From: Ixodes scapularis
Lineage: Eukaryota > Arthropoda > Arachnida > Ixodida > Ixodidae
Length of the DNA: 64,000 nt
Assembly: GCF_016920785.2 (NCBI RefSeq)
Contig: NW_024609837.1
Coordinates: 52,380,671-52,444,670, forward strand
Direction of reading: 5' to 3'
In this document: positions 55,081 to 64,000 of the stretch, one piece after another
How the letters are laid out: the number at the start of each line of letters is the position of its first letter
How positions within the stretch are numbered: the stretch's first letter is position 1
Position numbers and translations under genes: made by a program
Notes under the pieces: model-generated
Database searches by the model: none
Seen by the model: only the letters and a program-made list of their open reading frames with translations
Told to the model about the DNA's origin: nothing

Positions 55081-55994
55081 TTCATTGTGGTATTACTAAT
55101 CGAAATAGCCACAGTCTATGACAACCTAAACAAAAAATGCGTAGCTTGGCTTATTATGTACACGCCTCTTTCTTGGTGATTCTTGGCGCCTCTTTTTTTT
55201 TTTGTGGGGACGTATTGGCGAAGACATGTTTGTTTGGCGCCCTCATAGGGTACATGTCCCTTTACGTCACGACGAAGATTATTGTAACCGAGCGACAAGT
55301 TTGATGGTGCGTACAAAGCGTGGTGGAAGCCTGGCCGTCACGTTCATAAATAAACACACTCAAATTTGATAGTCTGACTTTCCTCTTACTTGCGTCGACG
55401 GGAGTAGAAATAATTCTACTCAGGACGTCATAGTGCGCGTTTGACCAATCGTGAAAGGCCGATCACAGCGACGCGTTTGGTCACGCACGTCGCCAATAGA
55501 AACATTTTTTTTTGTGTGGGGGGTGGGGGGGAGGTTGGAAACTACCTTGCTCGATCCCCCCCCCCCCCCCCTTCCATCTTGGCGACCCCATGTCCTAGTG
55601 TGGGGATTGTTGTCACCCAATTTACTGAGTTTTTTGTAGTTTTAATTTCGGGGTGCTATTTAAAGCGGCCTCCTAGATCTGTGGTGGCCGCGCCTTTTGT
55701 GTCGAAGACTACAGAGGATGACGACTTGCGTCTTCAAATACGCTTCCACAGTTTGTGCGAAGTGTTTGGACAAATACATTAAATCAAATACCTCTCCTTC
55801 AAAAACGGAGTAACACACCAACGCTTTAGCATGCAGGGTAGCGAAATTTGCAAAAAAGATTGGGACATATTAAGCTAAAATGTGCATCCAGTCAAACAAA
55901 AAATAAATATTATATGTGCCACCAATCATTTTAGAGTGCCAGTATAAGATTGTCAAGTTTTTTGTATTTTGTGAAAAAACAGATGTCTACTCAC
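55081..55994. other. intron of gene A
   Basis: The intron between the 55995 and 52188 exons includes this stretch and the modular repeats. Bases 55195-55290 and 55420-55600 are GC-richer with G/C homopolymers (a 14-C run at about 55557). No exon was recognised. Confidence 0.5.
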
Positions 55995-56050
55995 GAGCTT
56001 CGGGAGGATAGATGCCAGGCTCATCTAGATCCAAAGATCCGTTGCACTTC
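55995..56050 (-). CDS. internal exon, gene A
   Basis: A 56-bp exon is flanked by ...CCAATGGATGCAG and GAAGCTC|GTGAGTAG. The first base completes an Arg codon begun by the 63.4-kb exon (phase 2), then it reads KCNGSLDLDEPGIYPPEA and leaves one base (phase 1), which forms Pro with the terminal exon. All three joins are phase-consistent without any stop, the best evidence for this gene model. NGS is a glycosylation sequon. The single Cys may pair with the Cys in the preceding exon. Confidence 0.75.
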
Positions 56051-56439
56051 CTGCATCCATTGGTGTACAAACATAAAAAAACATATATTACACCAAACTT
56101 ACAAATGACGAGCGAGACTAGGTACAGTGAACCATAGGCCTCAGGACAGAACAACTCACGTTCGGTCATAAACGCCATAGCTATACATATACAAACTTCT
56201 AGAAACTAGACAGGAAGAAAGCCGTAAACATGCACGCAATTGTTCGCACATGTGTTTGCGGCCAGGTAATTGTATGCCAGCATTATCAAACGCCCAGCTA
56301 TAGTCACTGACATCTGGGCAAAGCAAGGTGCGGCTTATTAAGTTTATACTTTTTCTCTCCTCAATATTGTTTTGGTGTTCTGATCGGCAAATGGCACACT
56401 CTTATCGGTTGCGGAGTGGTAGTAGCACTCTTTTATAGC
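56051..56439. other. intron of gene A
   Basis: No feature is recognised between the exon and the Penelope-like element. Confidence 0.5.
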
Positions 56440-56979
56440 AACAATAGATCGGACGCTTGAACAGATTCTTAGTGATTTTAACGGTTTTAAAGTTTTTATA
56501 TACGTAGATGATTTTTTATTGTTCTTAATGAACGATCGGCTTTAACGTACCTTGAGGAGGTGAATTCAGTGTTGGAGGCTTTCAGACACCATGAGAAAAA
56601 ATACGAAAACCTACAGTTTTTGCATTCGAGGTTTTAGGTCCTGAAACGACACACTTGTTGGATGCATTCCCCGCAAACCAAAATGAATGCTCGACCTATG
56701 ATTCCGGTCCGTGCATTCTAAGGTAGTAAAAAGAGGAATCGCCACGCTCTGCCTAGAGTCAGCCTTCGAAAAGCCGTGTGCACACCGGATGCAGACAAGT
56801 TTTAAGAACGAAGTGACCAGACTATTGTCAGCAGGCTACCCTGAAACGATCGTGAAGATTGTGGTAGAAGGCACCCTTGAAAAAGTTAGAGGACATACGA
56901 GTACGGGAAAGAAGCAAACAGCACTGAAGACAAATGGGGCCTGACGTGGTACCTTATGTGCACGAAATGCCGCACAATA

Positions 56980-57140
56980 GAGATTTTTAGGGAACCGTCT
57001 TTGTACGTCCGATATGGTACGATGGGCCCTCCGGTACGAACTGCCCATATGCCAGTCTTCTGTGGCAGCGCATGCGCAGTTCGTACCGGAGGACCCATCG
57101 TACCGTATCGGATATGCAAAGACGGTTCCCTAAAACTCTC
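56980..57140. mobile_element. 161-bp palindromic MITE with TA duplication
   Basis: Nearly its whole length is an inverted repeat: the left arm GAGATTTTTAGGGAACCGTC and the reverse complement of the right arm GAGAGTTTTAGGGAACCGTC continue through GGTACGATGGG and CTCCGGTACGAACTGC. TA flanks both sides (56978-56979, 57141-57142). Taking it out with one TA restores the Penelope reading HEMPHNILKEVAKRFGV without a shift, confirming the boundaries. TA duplication suggests a Tc1/mariner-type mobilisation. Confidence 0.9.
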
Positions 57141-57174
57141 TATTCTCAAGGAGGTGGCGAAACGCTTCGGTGTT

Positions 57175-57346
57175 GGATTAACCTCAGACTGGGGTAGAGA
57201 AAAAACATCGAAACGTAGAAGAGGCAGAAAATAAGCAGGACGGCGTTAAATAGGCAGGACGAGGACGCTTCTGAGACGTCGTGCTGTTTATATTTGTCTC
57301 TTCTACGTTTGAATGTTTCTTCTCTACCCCAGTCTCAGCTTAATCC
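57175..57346. repeat. 172-bp foldback repeat in the Penelope element
   Basis: GGATTAACCTCAGACTGGGG with TAGAGAAAAAACAT and AACGTAGAAGAG is mirrored on the right by the reverse complement GGATTAAGCTGAGACTGGGG with TAGAGAAGAAACAT and AACGTAGAAGAG. The Penelope frame breaks off at RFGV (about 57174) and resumes near 57403, so the inserted segment extends about 50 bp beyond the palindrome. Confidence 0.75.
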
Positions 57347-57828
57347 GACATGCTTAATATTCACCAGCTCGTCTGCACCTATACGATATTTTCTTCCTTT
57401 CGGAGTACCGCTCGTTTTTTTCAGCTCCGAGCAGACTCGGCCAACTCTGCTTTCTCATTACCGGTGGCGGGGGTATAAGGCGAGGTTGCACTAGAACGCA
57501 TGTCAGACCGTATGTTCAATGCGTCAAGGGGGTTGCACATGAAGTCCCTCTTACGTGGGGAAAGTCCTACGTAGGACAAACGGAAATACATGCTTATGGC
57601 CGACTAAGGGAGCACGCGCCACATATAAAGAAGAATGATGGGGTACATTTGCTTGAACACTGCAGGAAAAGTAAGTGTGAGCCTCGCCTTTCTCAAAGAA
57701 ATATTCTGGGATTCAGACAAAGATTCAAGGCTATTGAGTTAGTTAATAAAAAAAAGCTGGCTATGTTTCGGTTTCTGTTGAGTAAAATACTTGCTGATAA
57801 TAATTTTATTAATCGAGACTTTTAGTAG

Positions 57829-59048
57829 ACCCTACGCTAAAGCATAGCGTTGCTAACGGGAACTCGTGCCATCACAGGATTTAACACGCACCCGCTGTGC
57901 TCGCAATATGGTCTATTTAAACTCTCTAAGGTTACAATGTTCACACTCCGCGCATACAATAAATTTAAGTAATAAAAATGTGTCGGTTCTAGACTTAATA
58001 AATTGAGCGTATTGGTGAATCAGTACACATTTTAATATCAAATTAATGCTAAAGATAGAGAAATGCAAAATCATTACAGAGCGTTACTTTTGTCGCTCGT
58101 CCTTTACTTTTGTTCATGTATGTTTTTGTAGACATTTGGTATATCAATATTTTCCGTCATTTCACCTTTCCAATCTAGCTGCAGCTAGATTAATATCACA
58201 ATTTATAGCTGATTCATTACGTGCATCATAAAGGATAAAGGCATGTATGTTTATATCTTTACACTGTAATTGTATTAAGCGATGAACATCTCTCAAAATA
58301 TTTTGTTTGGTCTTCATGTAAGTATACGAAGTTTGTAGCGCTCATGATATTGCAATCATATGTTTAAATTATCAACTTCCGTCATGCCATTGGAATACGC
58401 ACCTTAAGTATTTCTTCATTTCTTTGTCATAACCATTTATGCGGAAGTGCAAGTTTGGTACTTCTTTCGGGTTAGCGCTGAAAGATAGCAGCAGGTAAAC
58501 TTTTAGTACATTCGGTGGTGTGTTTATTACTTAATGCCGCATAATATTCAGAATCAAAATCTCATGACAGAGTGATGTTAATACGTAACTTCAACTATGA
58601 ATGATAAGGGAAACACAGGTTCTTAGCAAAAATATTTCATTTTTTTCCTACTAAACTACGGTCACAAGGAGGCCATATCCAGTACACGAAAATCATTTTT
58701 TATTTTATTACTGTTCTTACTTTTAGCTACAAATTTTGTTTTAGTCCCCTTAATATGATGATCGATATGAACGCTTTGAAGGATTGCTTCATTGTAACCT
58801 ACAGACAATTAATACTCTGCTTTTAATAAATTTTGTTTTGCACTGCGTACAAATACCTGCGCGAGGGGGCCATGTCCGAAGAAAAAACAACACCAAGAAT
58901 CGTACATGGATCGAATTTTGGAGGAAGGATGAGAGAATAGGAACCGATATTCTGGAAAGCATAAGAAATAATTAAGGGAAATTTGCACCTTCGCATCTTA
59001 ACGTCAGAGTATGAGCAGCTTTGTTTAATTATGGTGGGGGTCATTTGG
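57829..59048. other. AT-rich intron DNA of gene A
   Basis: No exon, domain or structured repeat is recognised. Confidence 0.45.
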
Positions 59049-59255
59049 AAAAAGTACCACGAGCCCGTCGTCCAGTTGAATCCACCGCTGAAGAAATGTG
59101 CCGCAAAGTTAAAGACATCAATATGAATAATAGGCGTTTGATGGTTCTTGAGCTTGCTACAGAACTGGATATTAGCAGACTACCTTGCACAACAGTTTAG
59201 GTATGTCAAAAATCTATCGACGCTAAGTATCAAAAGTGCTAACTGAAGAAATAAT
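59049..59255 (+). pseudogene. mariner-type transposase N-terminal remnant
   Basis: The plus-strand frame reads RRPVESTAEEMCRKVKDINM then NNRRLMVLELATELDIS, matching the second helix-turn-helix of mariner transposases (GRP.....E....V...I..NRRLTvrELA..lgIS). A stop follows at about 59199, and VSKVLTEE is readable in another frame at about 59228-59255. The catalytic DDE part is not found, so this is a short relic. Confidence 0.7.
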
Positions 59256-61949
59256 ATAGAAATCGAGTGGATTGTTGACATAAAATCTTGGCAGTTGAAA
59301 ATGACGATGCACACTTATTTTACGAAGGTTTGTCAACGGCAGATGAAAAAAAAATGTATTACTGGATAATTGGGATTGAGTAGGTAAGCTTGGCATGGTA
59401 GAGTACAATTCTTTGCAGCCCTGAACATTCAGGAAAACACCTGCAGGAAAAGAACATGTAAAGACAAAAAATGACTGTAGGACTAAGATGGTGTATTTCT
59501 AAGTGGTTACGTTGCATCTCGAATCCTAATAATAGGTGGGTGCGGTTTACATCGAGTCGAAAGTTTCTGCGGCTTCATTACAGCGCCCCAGCATAACGTC
59601 CCCTCTTGCACAGGTGACTGTATGAGAATGTGACTTTGAAGTAGACCATCTTCGGGTCTATTCTCCAGAACTTTCCCTTGGTAACTCTTCCCCCTTCCTT
59701 CATTTGGATAGCACCCAAGAGAACACCGGTTGCACAAAAATTATGAGCTAAAGAAAGCAACTGAACACTTGGGTGTGACAAAAACTTCTTCGCTTGGAAG
59801 AAACTGAGAGCTTGCTAAGCTTGCTGAAAGCTTGCTGCTCGTCGTGACAGTGAATCTGGCCCTTTAGCTGCTAAGCCCATTGCGTGGGTACGGACTGCTT
59901 GTGAAGTCTATGGAACTTTTTCATGTGAAGACTACACCAGACGCGGGTGGATTCACACTTCGGCCGGTTGAATAAAATTATTCATAAAGGCCTTCTTGGG
60001 CCGGACATGTCAGCGTCATTCGCAGACGGAAATAGCTCAAGACAACATCGTACGTCGACTACTCAAAGAGCGGGAAAAGTTGATCGTCTGCTACGAACCG
60101 AACACCGGGGCGTAGTGAGGTGGCATGCAAGCTGGAAATCTAATCGTCTGCTATTTTACGTAAAAAGTCATTGATAACCGGTGCTTTATTTGCAAATAGC
60201 AAGCTGTTCTGCTGCCATACACAAGCTTCCATTGACCGATGAATGAAGGAGTACTACTCACTAGAAAGTTTTACATACTTAAGAGTGCACATCAACTTGT
60301 CCTAGTTCTAACACTCTAAGTGCGGTGCAGCAATACTTCTTATATGCTGGTGAACTATTGAAAAATGTAATTTTGGTAATATTAGCACCATTCTGGCAGT
60401 TTTTGGCAAGCAGCAAGTTTACAGGCAACAAGTGCTTCACGTTGGTCTTACAGGCACAGCAACAAAAAATACAGACTCAATAGATTACAAATAAAAGAAG
60501 TATCATGGTCCTAGTGCCTTCTGAACCAGTTTATATGCTCGAGAGTTCAAAAATACTCATTCGCAGGTGGCCGAGACTCCGCCATTACGAAGGTTGCACG
60601 TATGTTGCTTTCTTCTCGTAAATATTTCACGCATTGACTACTCTTAGGCCAAGGACTGTGTCTTCAAGGAAAAGGTATTGGGACAGACCGTACTTATTTG
60701 AGATAGTCGCTAAAACAACCTTGGCTAAAGCGAACGTCAGTAAAGAAAACACCTTTAGAAAAGGTTGTTTGCTTCACTTTGGCGTTGAACACTTTTTTAT
60801 ACACTTTTAAACTCTTCAAACACGACAATTTTTTATTAGAACAACCCACATTTTGCAAATTAAAAAGGTTTATTAAATTGAAACACGTGTGAAAAAAGGG
60901 TGTATCTATGGGTGTAAGTCCGTTGAACAACGTTTTTACATCTTGAATGGTGTAAATTGTTTAAGTGTGTAAGGACAAGTGCTTTAGAGGCAACGAGGCA
61001 TTCGCTTTATGTATGTTGGTTGTGGCATTCTCCCAAAACTATTTTCAGATTGCAAACTATCGAACGAGTCAAGCATGTCTTATTGGTTGAAATCCCGCAA
61101 GCTATGGCGCCACGTCCATTCAGAGGCCGAAAATGGTCTCGCCCTCACGTTAAGCGAAATTGAAGCCCTGCGAGCGTTATGTCGTGCCCCAGCGACACAA
61201 AAAGTTTGTCCAAAAATCAACACCAAGCATATATTATACTTTTGTTGAGTGCGTTCGAAATAAAGTTAAATGCTAGAAAGAATAAAACATGAAGGACGAA
61301 CAAAGCAACACATTTTTCGTTTCGTTTCGACTTGCAATCGTAATCGTAATCGCAATCTTTATTGGCTGAGGAGAGCCGTGGCACCGCGGAAAGGCTACAG
61401 CCCGTACCATAGAGGCCCGCGGTGCCACGTCTAGTGATGATAATTATGAGATGATATATACAAGGGGAGAGACGACGCGGTCTTCTCAATATCGCAAGCA
61501 CCGTTGTTTGAAGGTTCGGGGTTTGGAAAGACACTTCTACCAGCTGTCCCTCCTTCAAGTTTTGTTCTTTTTAGTATTAAAAATATAGTATTATTGTCCT
61601 TATAGTATTTCATGTTATCAGATGTAATTCAACAAGGCAAACTGATTAGTGCTTCATTTTTCAATATTGTTTTTTTTTTTTTTAACGGGGAAGTTATGGC
61701 AAATTGATGAGAGTCTGATTCGCTTAGACGTACTTCATTGGAAACGGGTAGGCAAACAGTAAGCATTTTTAACATAACGTACGCTACTTTTAGGGCACGT
61801 TATCGCTAAATTTAACGCGAAGTCTGCTATGCAAGAAAATTTCAGAATAGCGTTTTTCCGCTGCAATCCTAAACCCAAGCATATGGCGCGCTCAACGACA
61901 CTAAGATGCAGTAACGACTTTTAGGGCGAACTATGGTTGGTTATTCGTG
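59256..61949. other. intron DNA of gene A with dispersed repeat fragments
   Basis: Bases 60185-60257 (TGTTCTGCTGCCATACACAA GCT) and 61093-61150 (GCAAGCTATGGCGCCACGTC) match segments near 46.5-46.7 kb. No transposase or RT motif was recognised in them. TCGTAATCGTAATCGCAATC at 61333-61352 is a short tandem repeat. Frames at 59507-59781 (minus) and 60957-61248 (plus) are unsupported. Confidence 0.4.
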
Positions 61950-62405
61950 CTTGTGAGATTTGCCAGCTGAACGAAGGAAGAAATATACAAGATAGAGAGA
62001 GACAAGGAACATACACATGCATGTACTCCGCTGGACTAACAATCATTTACTGAATAACATATTTTCCTTCGTCGACTTTCATTCACTGAATAGTTTATCT
62101 TCCTTCGTTAACTTTCATTATTGCCTCGATGGAAAAGGTCTCCCTCGTCTTCATCACTGCAGCTTTAAAATCTTGCATCCTCAGAGGTAACGTCCTCTGA
62201 AGTGATGAAGACGAGGGAGAACTATTCCATTTAGGCGATAATGAAAGTCGACGAAGGAAAAGAAATTATTCAGTAAATGAAAGTGGACGAGGGAAAATAT
62301 GTTATTCAGTAAATGGTTGTCAGTCCACCGGAGTGCATATGTATGTTCCTTGTCGCTCTCTATCTTGCTTATTTATTCCTTTGTTTACTTGGTAAATCTC
62401 ACAAG
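61950..62405. repeat. 456-bp foldback element
   Basis: Arms of about 200 bp form an inverted repeat. The left reads CTTGTGAGATTTGCCAGCTG ... AAGATAGAGAGAGACAAGGA ... CATTTACTGAATAACATATT ... CTCCCTCGTCTTCATCACT. The reverse complement of the right reads CTTGTGAGATTTACCAAGTA ... AAGATAGAGAGCGACAAGGA ... CATTTACTGAATAACATATT ... CTCCCTCGTCTTCATCACT. The loop near 62170-62195 is short. An ACTGAATAR...CCTTCGT...ACTTTCATT motif occurs twice per arm. A non-autonomous DNA transposon is likely. Confidence 0.85.
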
Positions 62406-63347
62406 GTCGTGAAAGTTGCGAATACGGTAATTGACAAAGCGGCGAATGAAAAAACAAAAACAGATTAAACAAACAAACTCTGGTGATGCGGCATCGACTG
62501 GAAAGAGGCTGAAGCCCTGATTAAACGTTTAAGGATGATATGCTGATATTGTTTGAATATGAAGAATAAATTAACCAAGTAGGGCGCGATTTTGGACAGC
62601 TTCGAGAGCGTTGATTAGATATATTTGGTGTGGGCTCCAGATTGCAAACGCATATTCTTGCTTTGATCGGATAAGCGATGTTGATAGTCACTAATCTCTC
62701 AACCGGCTGGCACCCGGCTCCTGTGATTTCTCAAACCGCTGGCATGTCGCGCGCGCGTAGCTCGAGACCGCACGTTCCTGTGGCTTTTATGGCTCTTTCC
62801 AACACTATACATGACCTTCCACTGTTTAAGCTTGCTAAGAATGACGCAGCCCATCTGTGTCACATGTGTGTAACAATGACTTTATGAATTTCCTCCTACA
62901 GTGTGATAAGGGATGTTTTCTCCTGAATACCGAAAGCTCGGGACTCGTGAAACTGGCAAAGGCGGAACAAGCAAGAGCTTAGATACTAGTAAGGACGATG
63001 GTTGTGGAGCACACTATGAACCCAAGTAGGGCGTGGCAATATATTAGTTTTTTTTTTAATTTCTTAAATACAAAACATCTTATTAAAAGCCAATTTAGAA
63101 CCGCTTGGAAAGAATTATATTTGTTCGCATCACAAGCAGATGCGTTGACAACGTATCTAAGAATAGTAGTGCACCGTTATTGTGTTTTTTCAATATTTAT
63201 CAACAACATCAATTTAAAAAAGTCGTACCTTATTTTAAAAAAAATAATTCAATTTGTTCGGATTTTTAAATTTTTTCAGGCGCATTTTTCAGGAGAAGTG
63301 AGCAGCACTAAACATAATATGAAAAGGATAATTTAGCATATACTTGC
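62406..63347. other. AT-rich intron DNA of gene A
   Basis: A plus-strand frame at 62998-63336 is Phe/Ile/Lys-rich and typical of AT-rich non-coding DNA. No other feature was seen. Confidence 0.45.
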
Positions 63348-63459
63348 CTCTTCTTGATCATGTCGGCCAACATAGTGCCGGCGTATCCCTCCTTGCCGGG
63401 AGAGTATGCTAGCAACACAGATACGCCTTTCTCACACAGCGTCTGCTGCGTGTAATATC
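63348..63459 (-). CDS. internal exon, gene A (secreted family), homologous to the 18.4-kb exon
   Basis: A 112-bp exon follows the acceptor CCCCATTCCAG. It enters in phase 1, leaves in phase 2 and encodes YYTQQTLCEKGVSVLLAYSP and then GKEGYAGTMLADMIKK plus a split Arg codon. The paralogous exon at 18436-18547 has the same length and phases. The downstream boundary AAGAG|GCAAGT is a GC-type donor, supported by the matched length and by phase continuity into the 56.0-kb exon. A GT donor four bases further in would break the frame. The protein family is not recognised; it is presumed secreted by analogy with gene B. The exons encoding its N-terminus lie beyond the window. Confidence 0.78.
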
Positions 63460-64000
63460 CTGGAATGGGGCACCTCAAGTCAGAGTCAAAGCCGTGTTTA
63501 ATTTATCACAAAGGCTCTAGTTGTACGTGCGAAATACTTTGTGAATGTTTGCTACTTGTGTTACACTAATTATACTAAGGTCCTTTGACTCCTTTTTTTG
63601 TGCGAATGTTTATGCAGAGCGTTTTTTAGGCTTTACATATTTGATGAAATAGATCGTGAATGCTTGATTAACACTGTTTGTGCAAGTAAGTTATTCGGAC
63701 AGGGGGACATATTATAGGACGCTAATCGTCACGAGAATGTCAAATAACTTTTAATTAAAACATGTGATTATATTAAAAATGCATTGTCAATTGTTGGGCG
63801 ATTGTGTGGCATACGTGAAACAATGTAGCATCACGTGAGATCAGGCCACGTGACGTTCATTTTCCCGCTTAATTTAGCGGGGAAATGGAGGTCGCGTAAT
63901 TTGATGTCACGTGTCCTACAGACCAAATCATGTTTTCCGCTAAATTTAGCTGAGAAACAGAATTGGTGTGCAGGTCTGTGACGTCCCGTAACGCAACCCT
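63460..64000. other. intron upstream of the gene A 63.4-kb exon
   Basis: This is AT-rich DNA up to about 63830, then a CACGTGA and CCGCTAAA-type module (63836-63960). No further exon lies within the window. Confidence 0.5.
63836..63960. repeat. CACGTG and CCGCTAAATTTAGCGG-type module
   Basis: ATCACGTGAG, CCACGTGACG and TCACGTGTCC surround two diverged palindromes, TTCCCGCTTAATTTAGCGGG and TTTTCCGCTAAATTTAGCTG. The same two motif types sit together in copy 4 of the modular repeat (52499-52795), so they probably share an origin. Confidence 0.55.

Larger units (their letters stand above)
56440..57828 (+). mobile_element. Penelope-like retroelement (RT plus GIY-YIG), 5'-truncated and broken
   Basis: The fragment starts with the RT palm FNGFKVFIYVDDFLLF (about 56478-56525, YVDD intact). 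Then come VKRGIATLCLESAFEKP and MQTSFKNEVTRLLSAGYPET (56720-56850), typical Penelope thumb sequence, and VVPYVHEMPHN (56946-56979). The frame resumes LKEVAKRFGV, APSRLGQLC (about 57425) and SYVQCVKGVAHEVPLTWGKS with YVGQTE and GRLREHAPHIKK (57505-57640), the GIY-YIG endonuclease motif. It ends FINRDF at 57822. Two nested foldback repeats interrupt it. It lies in the 7-kb intron of gene A, on the opposite strand. Confidence 0.85.

Noticed and set aside
62998..63336. 112-codon plus-strand Phe/Ile/Lys-rich frame
   Set aside because: Composition follows AT-rich DNA, and it lies just beside a supported minus-strand exon.

Overview
This window looks like a piece of a large, repeat-rich animal genome. 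The content (secreted-protein exons separated by multi-kilobase introns, I-clade and CR1/L2-like LINEs, Gypsy elements, a Penelope-like element with a GIY-YIG domain, mariner and hAT relics, many foldback MITEs) suggests an arthropod and most likely a hard tick. The species guess is inference; nothing here is a diagnostic marker. I found no prokaryotic operons, rRNA, convincing tRNA or CRISPR.

Host genes. All convincing host exons lie on the minus strand and fit two tandem paralogues. Gene A has its 3' end here: exons at 63348-63459, 55995-56050 and 51887-52188 join with matching phases and end in a Pro/Thr-rich tail with a terminal Cys. Its 5' part lies beyond the right edge. Gene B starts at 42994 with a signal-peptide exon behind a TATA box. 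It continues at 37004-37101 and 34912-34977, and reappears at 18436-18547 with an exon that is homologous to gene A's 63348-63459 exon and has the same length (112 bp) and phases. Exons between 34.9 and 18.5 kb and after 18.4 kb are missing from my annotation. The family is not firmly recognised; gene B's N-terminal exons only loosely recall the start of tick M12B (reprolysin) metalloproteases.

Mobile elements by region. 1.7-4.6 kb: two copies of a modular repeat bounded by AGAGCGCAGCTCTT ends, and a hAT transposase C-terminus. 9.0-17.4 kb: an I-clade LINE (gag with zinc knuckle, endonuclease, RT, RNase H) interrupted by a CR1/L2-like LINE, a foldback element and a hAT MITE. 19.8-24.0 kb: a decayed Gypsy element whose 3' LTR holds another modular repeat. 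26.1-30.9 kb: a young minus-strand Gypsy with 155/156-bp LTRs and a perfect 5-bp target duplication, but with a deletion through RT. 34.3 kb and 40.2-41.7 kb: more LINE remnants. 52.4-55.1 kb: two modular repeats head to tail; the second contains a 1.3-kb long-TIR Mutator-like element with a perfect 9-bp target duplication, and a minisatellite with 19 perfect TGACGTCA octamers. 56.4-57.8 kb: a Penelope-like element with two nested foldbacks. 59.0 kb: a mariner remnant. 62 kb: a 456-bp foldback.

Most remaining sequence is AT-rich intronic or intergenic DNA. The most unusual signal is the modular repeat family: constant ends around interchangeable cores (polypurine tracts, GTCACGTGAC arrays, CCGCTAAA/TTTAGCGG palindromes, the TGACGTCA minisatellite).
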